This document shows positions 36,841 through 48,663 of a DNA stretch of 64,000 nucleotides, in pieces. Under the pieces are notes generated by a model that searched no databases, was not told where the DNA came from, and saw only the letters and a program-made list of their open reading frames with translations. Numbering within the stretch: the first letter of the stretch is position 1; every line of letters starts with the position of its first letter. Source of the stretch: Flavobacterium sp. TAB 87 (GTDB lineage: Bacteria > Bacteroidota > Bacteroidia > Flavobacteriales > Flavobacteriaceae); NCBI RefSeq assembly GCF_001529295.1, contig NZ_LLWK01000032.1, positions 113,609 to 177,608 of the forward strand. Direction: 5' to 3'. The translations under genes were made by a program, and so were the position numbers.

Positions 36841-37479
36841 TCAGAGAGAAGCTTTAAGAACATCTTTTAACTCGCTTAATATCATTGCAGTAGCTCCCCA
36901 AACTATTTTACTATCAATTTCAAAAGCAGGAACTTTTATTTTATCGGCATAAGAAGTAGACAAAATTGCTTCAATTAAAATGCGATCATCTAAAAAAGTT
37001 GAAAGAGGCAATTCAATAATTGCAGCGACTTCACTTGGATCGGGCACAAAACAAATTTCCTTATGACACACTCCCAAAAAAGGATGCACTTCAAAATTAC
37101 TGGGAGGAATATACATGGGGGTGAAAGGACGGATAATTGCAATACTTTCGGGATCGACACCAACTTCTTCTTGTGTTTCTCTCAAAGCTGTAAAAGCATA
37201 ATCACGATCTGATATTTCGTATTTTCCACCCGGAAAAGCAATCTGCGCAGAGTGAATACCGACGTACGTATTTCGAACAATCAAAACTAAATGTGTTTCT
37301 CCCTCTTTAGGATATAACAACATCATAACGGCAGCAATTCTGGGATTTTTTGATGAATAATCAACATTTATTAACGCATCTATTCGTTCTACAGGTGCCA
37401 TTTTGATATGCGATTGCACCGCAGGCAGTGGTACTTGCGTGATATTAGGAACATATTTCAAAAATTCTTGGAAATCCAT
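36841..37479 (-). CDS. NUDIX hydrolase, CoA pyrophosphatase-like
   Basis: A 212-residue hydrolase with a complete NUDIX box: FPGGKYEISDRDYAFTALRE followed by TQEEVGVD (GX5EX7REUXEEXGU). The surrounding sequence resembles NudL/CoA diphosphatases. Substrate specificity is unproven. The ATG at 37479 is chosen over a TTG two codons upstream. Confidence 0.88.
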   Translation of the reverse strand: MDFQEFLKYVPNITQVPLPAVQSHIKMAPVERIDALINVDYSSKNPRIAAVMMLLYPKEGETHLVLIVRNTYVGIHSAQIAFPGGKYEISDRDYAFTALRETQEEVGVDPESIAIIRPFTPMYIPPSNFEVHPFLGVCHKEICFVPDPSEVAAIIELPLSTFLDDRILIEAILSTSYADKIKVPAFEIDSKIVWGATAMILSELKDVLKASL

Positions 37480-37572
37480 CTGCAAACCTTATTTTTGTAT
37501 GCTAAGTAAGATATAAATATACTTCAGAAAATAGCTTCACACAAGTTTTTTTTTGAAATCAAAGCCAGTAGA

Positions 37573-38007
37573 ATGTACAGTAAACAAGAATCACAAAAAA
37601 TAAAAAGAGAATTTTGGGTTGCTTTCGCAGAAAAATATCCCCGTAAATGGGTGTTGTACGATACGAAAATCAAAGACTTTTCTTTTAAGTTTTATGTAGA
37701 CAATAAAAAAGCACAAGTTCTTATTGACATTGAGCATCGCAATGACGAAAAACGTTTGGCTTATTTCGACAAGTTAGTCGCCCTCAAAAACATTTTAGAA
37801 GAAGAATTTGTAAAAGATCTGGTTTTTGAAAGTGAATACACTTTAGAAAGTGGCAAAAATATCAGTCGAATTTGGATCGAAAAAACAGGAATTGGCTTTA
37901 GCAATCGCAACAATTGGGAAGTAATTTTTGATTTCTTTTTTGAAAAAATGAATGCTTTGGAATTATTTTATCTGGAGTATGACGATTTTATTAAAGATAT
38001 TGAGTAA
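37573..38007 (+). CDS. DUF4268 domain protein
   Basis: A 144-residue soluble protein with the DUF4268 pattern (REFWVAFAEKYPRKWVLYDT, DIEHRNDEKRLAYFDKLVAL). The family is of unknown function; some relatives occur with nuclease-like or restriction-associated proteins, but here it is alone between housekeeping genes. Confidence 0.85.
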   Translation: MYSKQESQKIKREFWVAFAEKYPRKWVLYDTKIKDFSFKFYVDNKKAQVLIDIEHRNDEKRLAYFDKLVALKNILEEEFVKDLVFESEYTLESGKNISRIWIEKTGIGFSNRNNWEVIFDFFFEKMNALELFYLEYDDFIKDIE

Positions 38008-38070
38008 GTTATTTTTAGAAAAGCTGCTTTCATAACTAGCTACTATTTTACAGCAAGTATCAATATCCTT

Positions 38071-38481
38071 TTAACTGTTAAAAATATTATACAAAATAAT
38101 TCTCTTATTGTAATTAATGTACAATTGCTTTCGGTTGTCCTGTAATTTTCTTGTTATAATTGATAATTTACAACTCGTGCCTTCATTGTCAACACAAATA
38201 AAAGAATGTACGATATCGGTATCATTTTCTTCTGTAGCGATATAATCTGAAATCTCAAACCATTGTACAAATTGCGTATAAACAACAATTCGGTGTTTAT
38301 CGGTATCTAAAACCACAGGAATATTTAATAACTCTAGCTCAGACCATTTGCCCCATTTATTATTATCTTTCTTTTCTAAAACACTAAATCCAGAAGTTCT
38401 GAATTTATAAGTCTGGCTAGTTGCTGTTTGGTAACTGAATGCGCAAACTAGCATTACAAACACAATTTTTATATAGTTCAT
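38071..38481 (-). CDS. Exported hypothetical protein
   Basis: A 136-residue protein with a signal peptide (about 1-22, ending TATSQ) and a beta-rich mature part. I recognise no family. It starts 4 bases after the nitronate monooxygenase stop, so it is the last gene of a three-gene operon with the T9SS subtilase. Confidence 0.75.
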   Translation of the reverse strand: MNYIKIVFVMLVCAFSYQTATSQTYKFRTSGFSVLEKKDNNKWGKWSELELLNIPVVLDTDKHRIVVYTQFVQWFEISDYIATEENDTDIVHSFICVDNEGTSCKLSIITRKLQDNRKQLYINYNKRIILYNIFNS

Positions 38482-38485
38482 ACAA

Positions 38486-39430
38486 TTAAAATTCTAAGGT
38501 AAGTGTTTCTTTTTGTGCGGTTGTAAAGTCATAAATTATCTCTTCGATAATTGCTTGAACTGGTTTTATGTCGTGTATTAATCCAGCAATTTGACCAATT
38601 TCTAATTCTCCTTCATCTAAATCTCCTTCGAACATTCCTTTCTTGGCTCGGGCTCGGCCTAGTAATAACAGTAAATCTTCTTTGGTGGCACACTTTGCGT
38701 ACAATTCCTGCACATCATTATAAAACTTATTCTTAACTAAACGTACGGGTGCCAATTCTTTTAACGTCAATTGGGTATCGCCTTCTTGTACTTCAATAAT
38801 TTTATTTTTAAAATTCTCATGTGCCGAAGATTCAACTGAAGCAGCAAAACGACTTCCCATTTGAACACCGTCTGCGCCTAAGACCATTGCGGCCAACATT
38901 CCTTTTCCTGTCGCAATTCCACCAGCGGCTATTAACGGAACTGTTATTTTCTCGCGCACCATCGGAATTAACGTGAAAGTTGTTGTTTCATCTCTTCCGT
39001 TGTGTCCGCCTGCCTCAAAACCTTCTGCTACAATAGCATCCACTCCAGCTGCTTGCGCTTTTAATGCAAAAACAGAACTGCTTACAACATGTACCACTGT
39101 AATTCCTTTTTCTTGTAAAAATGAAGTCCATGTTTTTGGATTTCCAGCCGACGTAAAAACAATTTTTACACCTTCTTCAACCACAATTTTCATTACTTCA
39201 TCGATGTTCGGATACAACATCGGAATATTTACACCAAAAGGTTTGGAAGTTGCTTTTTGACATTTTTGAATGTGTGCTCTCAAAATTTCCGGATACATTG
39301 AACCTGCACCAATGAGACCCAATCCGCCAGAATTGCTTACTGCTGCTGCCAATTTGTAGCCGCTGTTCCAAATCATTCCGCCTTGAATAATTGGATATTT
39401 TATTTTGAAGAGCGCTGTAATTGCATTCAT
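38486..39430 (-). CDS. Nitronate monooxygenase family flavoprotein
   Basis: A 314-residue FMN-binding TIM-barrel protein of the 2-nitropropane dioxygenase family. The N-terminal KYPIIQGGMIWNSGYKLAAA, the catalytic-type EGFEAGGHNGRDE, and PLIAAGGIATGKGMLAAMVLGADGVQMGSRF are diagnostic. Nitronate monooxygenase and FabK-like enoyl reductase share this fold. The His in GGHNGR fits the former better. It is 13 bases downstream of the subtilase gene. Confidence 0.88.
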   Translation of the reverse strand: MNAITALFKIKYPIIQGGMIWNSGYKLAAAVSNSGGLGLIGAGSMYPEILRAHIQKCQKATSKPFGVNIPMLYPNIDEVMKIVVEEGVKIVFTSAGNPKTWTSFLQEKGITVVHVVSSSVFALKAQAAGVDAIVAEGFEAGGHNGRDETTTFTLIPMVREKITVPLIAAGGIATGKGMLAAMVLGADGVQMGSRFAASVESSAHENFKNKIIEVQEGDTQLTLKELAPVRLVKNKFYNDVQELYAKCATKEDLLLLLGRARAKKGMFEGDLDEGELEIGQIAGLIHDIKPVQAIIEEIIYDFTTAQKETLTLEF

Positions 39431-39443
39431 ATTCTCGAACTTC

Positions 39444-41057
39444 TTATTGTTTTATAATCTTACCCGATTTGTTATATTTTTCTGCTTCGAAGGTATAAAA
39501 ATAAATTCCTTCAGGTAATGTCTGCAATGAAATTGTATTTTTTTCTGAAGTAATTTTCTTTTCAAACAGCTTCTGACCTAGAGCAGAATATACAATAACT
39601 TTTGCTTCATCATCTTTCATCAAAGATAAAAATGTGATTTCATTGTGGGTCGGATTTGGATATAGCACAAAGTTGCTATTTTCATTTTCAGAAAAAGTTA
39701 AAACCAAATTAGCCGCGATACTAAAATCAGGAATTCCGTAACCATATTGATTGTTGGGTGTAGCAAAATTATCTGAAGAAGAGACAATTAAATCCCGAAT
39801 CTGTTGATTCGTTTTATCAGGTAGTGCTTGCCACAAACAGGCCGCCATTCCTGCTAAAACAGGGGCTGAGAAGGAGGTTCCATTAGCGGTAACGATATTT
39901 CCAAAAGCATCCGATAAAACGGTTTGTTGTCCTTGCGCCATAATGTCTGGCTTGATTCTTTTGTCGGAAGTGGGACCAATAGAACTAAAATTCGCTTTAT
40001 TTTTGGATGAATTTACTGCTCCAACCGAAAGTACTGAAACGGCATCGGCAGGAGCTCCAATATGAGGTTCGCTAGTACTTCCTTCGTTTCCAGCCGAAAC
40101 AACCACCAACATTCCTTTATTAAACGCAATTTCTGCACCTCTAGAAATAAAGTTTGTAGCGCCATCCATATCTTTATACCTATGAGAATAGGCTTCATTA
40201 TCATATGCAAAGTAACCGAGCGAGGTCGTTATGATGTCAACTCCTAAACTGTCTGCTTTTTCTGCCGCTTGGACCCAAAAAGATTCCTCAACGGGATTTT
40301 CTGATTCCACAACTTCTGTTACAAATAAATAATAAGACGCATCTAACGCTGTTCCTACTAATTTGTTTTCTGTAAATCCGCCCATTGTTGAAAGCACCAG
40401 AGTGCCGTGAGAATCACCATAATAAATGTTTTCATTTCTACTGACATAATTATACCCTCCCAAAATTTTATTATTAGCTCTCAATCGCTCAAAAGGTTGT
40501 GCAGTATTGACACCCGGAAAACCTGCATCTATAACAGCTATTATTTTCCCAGATCCCGTGTATCCATTTTTGTGAAGCACATCTCCGTGTAACATTTTAA
40601 TTTGATTTACAGAACTACCATAAGCAAAATCAAGATTAGTTTGTAATTTGTTTTTAACTTTAACCGTCTTCCGCGTTGCTTTGTTTGTTGAAGTAGAATT
40701 GAAAGTTTTGTTAGCAAAATCAATTTTATCAATAAAAGACAACCGTTTCAATTCATTAATATCAGTAACGCTTCCGCGGATGTGAAGCGCATTCAACCAT
40801 TTGGAATGTGCTAGAAGGGAAATACCTTCACTTTTTTTTACCTGATCGATATAGGAACTTTCCAACGGAATGTCCTTGAATTCTAAAACTATATTTTGCG
40901 TGCTTCGCCGATCCAGAGCACGTTGAGAAAGCATTTCTAGCGGATTATTAAAGTAAAATTGTGAATTGGGTTTGTCCGTAAAATAGACCCAAGCGTCGTC
41001 TTGTGCAAAAGCGATAGTAGAAAATAAAGTAAAAATTAAAATGTAATAATGTTTCAT
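39444..41057 (-). CDS. Subtilase (S8) with T9SS C-terminal sorting domain
   Basis: A 537-residue secreted serine protease. Signal peptide about 1-18 (ending TIAFAQ), a propeptide to about 130, then the S8 domain with the triad in AVIDAGFPGV (Asp), GDSHGTLV (His) and ANGTSFSAPVLAG (Ser). The last 75 residues form a type A T9SS sorting domain (LYPNPTHNEITF, EGIYFYTFEAEK), so export across the outer membrane by the type IX system is expected. First gene of a three-gene operon. Confidence 0.94.
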   Translation of the reverse strand: MKHYYILIFTLFSTIAFAQDDAWVYFTDKPNSQFYFNNPLEMLSQRALDRRSTQNIVLEFKDIPLESSYIDQVKKSEGISLLAHSKWLNALHIRGSVTDINELKRLSFIDKIDFANKTFNSTSTNKATRKTVKVKNKLQTNLDFAYGSSVNQIKMLHGDVLHKNGYTGSGKIIAVIDAGFPGVNTAQPFERLRANNKILGGYNYVSRNENIYYGDSHGTLVLSTMGGFTENKLVGTALDASYYLFVTEVVESENPVEESFWVQAAEKADSLGVDIITTSLGYFAYDNEAYSHRYKDMDGATNFISRGAEIAFNKGMLVVVSAGNEGSTSEPHIGAPADAVSVLSVGAVNSSKNKANFSSIGPTSDKRIKPDIMAQGQQTVLSDAFGNIVTANGTSFSAPVLAGMAACLWQALPDKTNQQIRDLIVSSSDNFATPNNQYGYGIPDFSIAANLVLTFSENENSNFVLYPNPTHNEITFLSLMKDDEAKVIVYSALGQKLFEKKITSEKNTISLQTLPEGIYFYTFEAEKYNKSGKIIKQ

Positions 41058-41091
41058 AATCCTTCACTTTATTATACAAAAAATGGAATAA

Positions 41092-41099
41092 CAAAAATA
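41092..41099 (-). promoter_or_regulatory. Promoter -7 element for the subtilase operon
   Basis: TATTTTTG on the minus strand, exact TAnnTTTG match, 35 bases before the ATG. Confidence 0.5.
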
Positions 41100-41139
41100 G
41101 CTTTTATATTATTCCATTCTCTTATTGTAAACAGTATTT

Positions 41140-42327
41140 TTACGAAATCACTCCCGAACCTAATAATTCATTTCCATCGTACCAAGCAGCAAATTGACCT
41201 TCAGTAATTGCCGATTGTGGTTCTTGAAAGCGAATGTACATTCCGCTTTCAAATTGGTAAAGTGTTGCTTTTTGCAACGGCTGACGGTATCGAATACGTG
41301 CCATTACTTCCCTCTCCTCTCCTACTGAAAGCGCTAAATCAGTACGAATCCAATGCACTTCGGACTGTTCAATAAATAATGCTTTTTTAAATAGCCCAGG
41401 ATGTTGGCTGCTTAAACCAGTGTAAATAGTATTGGTTTCTACATTAGTTGCAATCACAAATAACGGATCTGTTGTTCCGCCAACGTTTAACCCTTTACGT
41501 TGCCCAATGGTAAAATAATGGGCGCCTTGATGACTTCCTACCACTTTACCCATATTCGGAGTATACGGAAATTTCTCTGCTTCTAAAGCCAGCTCTTCCT
41601 CAAATGAGATTCCGCTTGGCTCGAAAGTATTATAGATTGGGTCGTTTTTATCAATTTGAATAATAGTCCCGTCTTTAGGTTGTAATTTTTGTTGAAGAAA
41701 CTCTGGCAGACGTACTTTACCAATAAAACATAATCCTTGAGAATCTTTTTTATCGGCAGTAACTAATTCCATTTCAGTCGCAATTTCACGAACCTCAGGT
41801 TTGGTTAAAGCGCCAATAGGAAATAAGGCTTTTGCTAATTGTTCTTGTGACAATTGACACAAAAAGTACGATTGATCTTTATTCACGTCCGCACCAGCAA
41901 TTAACTGATACACCGGTTTTCCATCTACTTCGATTTCGTTTTTTTGACAATAGTGACCTGTTGCAACGTAATCTGCGCCTAGACTAAGAGCAATTTTCAT
42001 AAAAACATCAAATTTTATTTCTCGATTGCACAATACATCTGGATTAGGAGTTCGTCCCTTTTCATATTCGTTAAACATATAATCAACGATCTTTTCTTTG
42101 TATTGTTCACTTAAATCGACGGTTTGAAAGGGAATCCCAAGTTTTTCGGCAACCAATAAAGCATCATTACTATCTTCTAACCAAGGACATTCATTAGAAA
42201 TAGTAACTGAATCATCGTGCCAATTTTTCATAAAAAGACCAATCACTTCATACCCTTGCTGCTGCAATAAATAAGCAGCAACACTTGAATCTACACCTCC
42301 AGAAAGTCCTACTACTACTCGCTTCAT
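41140..42327 (-). CDS. mnmA: tRNA-specific 2-thiouridylase
   Basis: A 395-residue enzyme adding sulfur to uridine-34 of Lys, Glu and Gln tRNAs. The ATP-binding P-loop [15 protein letters not shown] is near the N-terminus, and the two catalytic cysteines are visible in [13 protein letters not shown] and [10 protein letters not shown]. The C-terminal beta-barrel is complete ([10 protein letters not shown]). The ATG at 42327 is chosen over a TTG two codons upstream. Confidence 0.96.
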   Translation of the reverse strand: MKRVVVGLSGGVDSSVAAYLLQQQGYEVIGLFMKNWHDDSVTISNECPWLEDSNDALLVAEKLGIPFQTVDLSEQYKEKIVDYMFNEYEKGRTPNPDVLCNREIKFDVFMKIALSLGADYVATGHYCQKNEIEVDGKPVYQLIAGADVNKDQSYFLCQLSQEQLAKALFPIGALTKPEVREIATEMELVTADKKDSQGLCFIGKVRLPEFLQQKLQPKDGTIIQIDKNDPIYNTFEPSGISFEEELALEAEKFPYTPNMGKVVGSHQGAHYFTIGQRKGLNVGGTTDPLFVIATNVETNTIYTGLSSQHPGLFKKALFIEQSEVHWIRTDLALSVGEEREVMARIRYRQPLQKATLYQFESGMYIRFQEPQSAITEGQFAAWYDGNELLGSGVIS

Positions 42328-42356
42328 CTTCAATTTTTTCTTTTTTTATACGAGTG

Positions 42357-42364
42357 CAAAGGTA
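42357..42364 (-). promoter_or_regulatory. Promoter -7 element for mnmA
   Basis: TACCTTTG on the minus strand, exact TAnnTTTG match, 30 bases before the ATG. Confidence 0.55.
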
Positions 42365-42395
42365 CAAAACATTTATTAAAGCACCTCTTTAAGCA

Positions 42396-43127
42396 CTAAA
42401 GCTTTGGTTTAACTCTCTTTTCTGGACTAACTTTACTTTTAGTCATTGACTGATTAATGGCCTTGGGATCGCTCATATTAACCTCTTTAACTAATTTTCC
42501 TTTTTCATAAAATTCCCAAACTCCTGCTTTTTTTCCGTTTATAAAATTTCCTGTAGAAATAATTAGACCTGCCCCATTTTTAAATACAGCTTGACCATTG
42601 TATAAATCATTGTTGTAATTAGATTCTTCGAGAATCAGTCCGTTTTCTGTATATTTTTTGTATGGTCCTTCTTTTAAACCATTTTTAAAAAATTGTTCTT
42701 CTGCGATTTTTCCACTTGAATAAAAGACCGAACGCAAACCCTCTAATTTACCTTTTACATAATTTTCTTTGGTCATAATGTCTTTCGACTTTTGATGGTA
42801 ATAAATCCATTCTCCTTCAAGAACTTTATTTACGACTTTACCTTCACTCACTTTATTTTTGTTCTGATCATAAAAAACTACGTAAGCAGAACCATCATTT
42901 GCACTAAAATCGCGAGTAGCAACAATGTCCCCTTTTTTAGTATCATCGTAATAATTAAAAATACCTGTTTCTTTTCCGTGTAAAAAAGTGCCTTCGTAAC
43001 GCGGTCTCTTCGACTCTTGATACACACCTTTCCAAACTCCGTTTTTTAATCCCTTTGAATCCAATTTATTAAAGTCTTGTGCAAACAAACTACAACTTAC
43101 TAGCAGTAAAAAAAGTAATTTTCTCAT
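42396..43127 (-). CDS. Exported MORN-variant repeat protein (YwqK-like)
   Basis: A 243-residue protein with a signal peptide (about 1-16, ending LFAQ) and a series of about 22-residue MORN-like repeats (LKNGVWKGVY, FLHGKETGIFNYY, VLEGEWIYYHQ, LKEGPYKKYTENG, NGKKAGVWEFYEKG). The architecture matches the YwqK family in Bacteroidetes, where the 'antitoxin' name is carried over from distant relatives and has little meaning. Probably periplasmic; function unknown. The chosen ATG gives a proper signal peptide. Confidence 0.85.
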   Translation of the reverse strand: MRKLLFLLLVSCSLFAQDFNKLDSKGLKNGVWKGVYQESKRPRYEGTFLHGKETGIFNYYDDTKKGDIVATRDFSANDGSAYVVFYDQNKNKVSEGKVVNKVLEGEWIYYHQKSKDIMTKENYVKGKLEGLRSVFYSSGKIAEEQFFKNGLKEGPYKKYTENGLILEESNYNNDLYNGQAVFKNGAGLIISTGNFINGKKAGVWEFYEKGKLVKEVNMSDPKAINQSMTKSKVSPEKRVKPKL

Positions 43128-43169
43128 ATGGTTTATTTTATAAAATTCTAGGTACGTAAAGATAAAACA

Positions 43170-43177
43170 CAAAAGTA
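43170..43177 (-). promoter_or_regulatory. Promoter -7 element for the YwqK-like gene
   Basis: TACTTTTG on the minus strand, exact TAnnTTTG match, 43 bases before the ATG at 43127. It overlaps the 5' end of the longer open frame, which supports the shorter start. Confidence 0.5.
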
Positions 43178-43439
43178 AGCTGAAATTTTATACTACCCTA
43201 TATATGTAAATATTCAGATTAACTATTGTTTACTTTTTATCATAAGCTAGAATAAAATCGTGATGAAAGAATTCGTAACAATGGTAACGTATAAATTGCA
43301 ATAAACAACTCAAAACGCATTCAATCAACACATTAAAAGATTAAACAAAAGTGTTAAAGTTTTAATTGTTTAATCATTTTAGTAAAAGAGTAAACAAAAT
43401 AAATGTAGCTTTACGTATTAATAATCAAAAAAAACAATC

Positions 43440-44420
43440 ATGAAAACTTTAAAATTTAGCGTATTAAGCCTACTTTTTGTAGCATCTTCAGTCTTTGTTT
43501 CGTGCAACGACGACAATGATGAGCCAATGGTTCAAAAACCACAAACGATTACGGAAATTGCAAAGGCAACACCCGACCTAAGTATATTAGTGTCAGCTTT
43601 AGTTAAAGCTGATTTAGCTGTAACTTTAGACAAGCCAGGAGAATACACTGTATTTGCTCCAACCAACGCAGCGTTTACTGCCTTTTTAAAAGCAAAAGGG
43701 TTTGCTGATTTAAATGCCGTTCCAGTACCAGTTTTAAAAGAAGTTCTTTTAAACCACGTTTTGATGGCAAAAGTAAATGCTGCAGACGTTACAACTGGAT
43801 ACGTTAAGACGATGGCAAAAGGATCCGCTTCTGCTACCAATACATTGAGTATGTACATCAACAAAGGTGATAAAGTAGTGATAAATGGTGGAACTGCAAA
43901 CATGGGAGCTACTGTAACTGCTGTCGATATTAAAGCGACTAACGGAGTGATACACGTTGTAGACGGAGTTATTGGATTACCTACCATTGTCAATGCTGCT
44001 ATCGCAAATCCTAATTTTGCTACATTAGTAGCTGCATTAACTTTTAACCCAGCTTCTGGATTTGCTACGGTATTGTCAGGAACTCCTAGTTCTCCTTTTA
44101 CTGTTTTTGCACCTACAAACGCAGCTTTTACAAGCTTTTTGGCAGAAACAAAATTCGCAGGTTTAAAAGAAATTCCTGCTGATGTTTTAGAAACTACATT
44201 AAAATACCACGTCGTTACTGGAGCAAATGTTGAATCAAAAGCATTAACAAACGGAATGGTTGTAAAAACTTTTGCAGACCAAAATATAACTATCAATTTA
44301 ACTGGTGGTGCTAAAATTACAGATGCAAATGATCGTGTGAGCAACATTGTAGCAGTAGATGTACAATGTTCTAACGGAATTGTTCATGCAATTGATAAAG
44401 TATTGTTACCAAAATTTTAA
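43440..44420 (+). CDS. Lipoprotein with two fasciclin (FAS1) domains
   Basis: A 326-residue predicted lipoprotein: lipobox VFVSC (Cys22) with an acidic NDDNDEP tail that often marks surface lipoproteins in Bacteroidetes, then two FAS1 domains (about 36-180 and 182-326). Each shows the H1 motif YTVFAPTNAAFTAFL / FTVFAPTNAAFTSFL and the H2 region NGVIHVVDGV / NGIVHAIDKVL. FAS1 domains mediate adhesion. Long open frames on the opposite strand are shadows of the alanine-rich coding sequence. Confidence 0.93.
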   Translation: MKTLKFSVLSLLFVASSVFVSCNDDNDEPMVQKPQTITEIAKATPDLSILVSALVKADLAVTLDKPGEYTVFAPTNAAFTAFLKAKGFADLNAVPVPVLKEVLLNHVLMAKVNAADVTTGYVKTMAKGSASATNTLSMYINKGDKVVINGGTANMGATVTAVDIKATNGVIHVVDGVIGLPTIVNAAIANPNFATLVAALTFNPASGFATVLSGTPSSPFTVFAPTNAAFTSFLAETKFAGLKEIPADVLETTLKYHVVTGANVESKALTNGMVVKTFADQNITINLTGGAKITDANDRVSNIVAVDVQCSNGIVHAIDKVLLPKF

Positions 44421-44477
44421 TTGTGATTGTTAAGCTGAAGGACGATTTTTTAAAGTAAATAGCGTTCTTCTCAAATG

Positions 44478-44515
44478 AAAAGGGTGAAAATCACGTTGAT
44501 TTTCACCCTTTTTTT
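44478..44515. terminator. Terminator between the FAS1 and yidC genes
   Basis: Stem AAAAGGGTGAAAATCA / TGATTTTCACCCTTTT with a 3-base loop and a T-run on the plus strand. Genes on both sides converge here. Confidence 0.9.
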
Positions 44516-44545
44516 ATACTCCTTAAATAGTACTAATTGCCAGTA

Positions 44546-46447
44546 TTATTTTTTATCTTTTGCTTTTGCAGCTTCTTGTTGCTCCATTACTTCTTGCAAA
44601 CGTCTCTGAAATTTACCTTGTTTTTTAGGCTCTTTCTTTTTATTCTCTTGAATTTGTGCATGAATCTTATCGCTATCTACAATCTTGTACTTAATTACAT
44701 ACATAATTCCGATTGTAATTACGTTCGAAATAAAGTAATATAAACTCAATCCAGAACCGTAATTATTAAAGAACAATAACATCATGATCGGAGAAATATA
44801 AATCATGATTTTCATCATTTTTGCCATATCTGGCATTCCTTCTTGTTGAGGGGCAGCCATTTGTTGGTCACCTGTCGTCATTTTCATGTAAAAGAAAATC
44901 GCAACCGCAGCCAAAATTGGAAACAAACTGATGTGATCTCCATATACTGGAATGGTGAATGGTAACTGTACTACAGCATCAAAAGAGGATAAGTCGTCTG
45001 CCCATAAAAAACCTTTTTGACGCAATTGCATTGCAGACGGGAAAAAGTTAAAGGCCGCGTACAAAAATGGCATTTGAATCAATGCGGGTACACAACCTGC
45101 CATCGGGTTAACTCCGGCCTTGTTGTACAACTTCATTGTTTCTTGCTGCTTTTTCATAGCATCTTTTTTATACTTTTCGTTAAGCTCAGCAATTTCTGGT
45201 CTTAGAACCTTCATTTTCGCTTGCGATAAATATGACTTGTACGTAATTGGCGCCATTGCCAATTTAACCAAAATGGTAAATACAATAATTGCAATTCCTA
45301 ATGGGAAGTAAGTACTAATTAATCCGAAAATAGGAATAAATAGAAATTTGTTAATCCATCCAAAAATTCCCCAACCTAATGAAACAATTTTCTCTAGATT
45401 TTTATCGTAATGTTTTAAAGTCTTATAATCTGTCGGTCCAAAATACCAATGCATTTTGTAATCTACTTCACCATTTGAAAATGCCAATGGAAGATTAGCC
45501 TGAAATTGTTTGGTATAAACGGTATCAATTTTTTCATCATGAACCAAGCTCGTAGATTCTAAATTTGATGTTTCAAAGGGCTTATCAGTAATTAAAATAG
45601 AACTAAAAAAGTGTTGTTTAAAAGCTACAAAACTAACTTTCTCAGGAGTTTCTTCTCCGTGATTTCCAACACCTGCATAATCTATTTTTCCGTCCTCATA
45701 TTCGAAATAAATCTCAGCATAACGATTTTCATAAGAAATACTTTTCTCATTACGAAATGACTTCAAATCCCACTTTAAGTCCAGTGGTTTTGTAGTATTC
45801 AACACTTTGTTCAATCCTTGAGAACGCACGTCAAAACCGATCATGTAATCGTTAGGACTCAATACATAACGGTATTCTAAAAACTCATTAGCTCCAGCTT
45901 TTAAACGCATGGTTAAGACTTGGTCTTCACCTGATTTGGTTAACGTTGGTTCAAAGAATAAATCTTTAGTATTTAAAGTTCTATTATCTGTTGTATTTAA
46001 TTGAATGTTTAAATTCGAATTATTGTCTTTTATCAATTCAACCAACTCACCAGAATCTTTTCTGAATCTTTCGTATTTCTTAAGAAGTACTTCGACAATG
46101 TATCCACCTTTGTTTGCAATTTTTAATTTTACAAGATCATTTTCAATTGTTGTAAATTCATTTTTTGCTGAAGGTAAAGTAGCCGAATAAGCAAAGCCGC
46201 CTAAACTTTTTTGCATTTTAGCCAACTGTACAGAATCACCTGCGGTTGCAGTCTCCTCTGTTATAACAGCTGCTTTTTCAGCATCAACATTTGCTTGTGC
46301 TTCCTGTTTGTCAACTAATTCTTTCTTGGCTTTCTCAGCTGCAACTTCTGCCTCCGACGGTTTGTTTTGATACATAATCCATATCAAAATACCAAAAATC
46401 AAGATAAAGCCTATAACCGAATTGAGGTCAAATTTCTTTTTTTCCAT
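44546..46447 (-). CDS. yidC: Membrane protein insertase YidC
   Basis: A 633-residue inner-membrane insertase of the long Gram-negative type. An N-terminal membrane helix (about 8-26) is followed by an alanine/glutamate-rich linker, a large periplasmic domain (to about 350), and the conserved core with about five helices (IFGWINKFLFIPIFGLIS, GVNPMAGCVPALIQMPFLYA). The C-terminal tail is lysine-rich and may contact ribosomes. It lies 58 bases downstream of pyrG, a pairing common in Bacteroidetes. Confidence 0.95.
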   Translation of the reverse strand: MEKKKFDLNSVIGFILIFGILIWIMYQNKPSEAEVAAEKAKKELVDKQEAQANVDAEKAAVITEETATAGDSVQLAKMQKSLGGFAYSATLPSAKNEFTTIENDLVKLKIANKGGYIVEVLLKKYERFRKDSGELVELIKDNNSNLNIQLNTTDNRTLNTKDLFFEPTLTKSGEDQVLTMRLKAGANEFLEYRYVLSPNDYMIGFDVRSQGLNKVLNTTKPLDLKWDLKSFRNEKSISYENRYAEIYFEYEDGKIDYAGVGNHGEETPEKVSFVAFKQHFFSSILITDKPFETSNLESTSLVHDEKIDTVYTKQFQANLPLAFSNGEVDYKMHWYFGPTDYKTLKHYDKNLEKIVSLGWGIFGWINKFLFIPIFGLISTYFPLGIAIIVFTILVKLAMAPITYKSYLSQAKMKVLRPEIAELNEKYKKDAMKKQQETMKLYNKAGVNPMAGCVPALIQMPFLYAAFNFFPSAMQLRQKGFLWADDLSSFDAVVQLPFTIPVYGDHISLFPILAAVAIFFYMKMTTGDQQMAAPQQEGMPDMAKMMKIMIYISPIMMLLFFNNYGSGLSLYYFISNVITIGIMYVIKYKIVDSDKIHAQIQENKKKEPKKQGKFQRRLQEVMEQQEAAKAKDKK

Positions 46448-46505
46448 TCTATTTTAAAAAAGTTCTATTTATAAAGTAGCACAGTATTTCTGCACCGCAC
46501 TTTTA

Positions 46506-48263
<1,758 letters not shown>

Positions 48264-48325
48264 TCATTAACTAGGATTTTTTTTATGAACTCCTGATCTA
48301 AGGATCACCTAATTTAATTTTTAAA

Positions 48326-48559
48326 TCATTTCGGATTTGGATACTTTTTTTTAATATTTCGAATCAGATCTTCCAAGCCGTTTAATTTCAGTTCGTAAAT
48401 TAACGCCAATTGCTGACCGAGCTCTCCCTTTGGAAAACCCTTATTGTGGTACCACACAATATAATATTCGGGTATCTCAATCAAAAAATAGCCTTCGTAT
48501 TTACCAAAAGGCATTTTGGTATGAGCTAATTTTATAAGTTGTTTTTTGTCTTGTTCCAT
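48326..48559 (-). CDS. DUF3820 family small protein
   Basis: A 77-residue cytoplasmic protein with the family core TKMPFGKYEGYFLIEIPEYY then WYHNKGFPKGELG. The MPFGKYKG-type motif also occurs in quorum-related and exonuclease-associated proteins, but no function is known. It lies alone between pyrG and the sugar operon. Confidence 0.85.
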   Translation of the reverse strand: MEQDKKQLIKLAHTKMPFGKYEGYFLIEIPEYYIVWYHNKGFPKGELGQQLALIYELKLNGLEDLIRNIKKKYPNPK

Positions 48560-48570
48560 TTTAAAGATAA

Positions 48571-48613
48571 AGAAGCGAGAAAAAAGTGAATCATTTCCTT
48601 TTTTCTCGCTTCT
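48571..48613 (-). terminator. Terminator of the sugar operon
   Basis: Long stem AGAAGCGAGAAAAAA / TTTTTTCTCGCTTCT with an internal loop of about 12 bases, about 50 bases after the nagB stop and just before the DUF3820 gene. The T-tract after the stem on the minus strand is short (TTTATC). Confidence 0.75.
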
Positions 48614-48663
48614 AGAATATACAAAATTATTCTTTTCAACTGAATAATTTTATTGATTTTAAA

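Noticed and set aside
43532..44347. 271-codon open frame on the minus strand opposite the FAS1 gene
   Set aside because: It is a shadow of alanine/valine-rich coding sequence; the plus-strand protein has a lipobox and two clear FAS1 domains.
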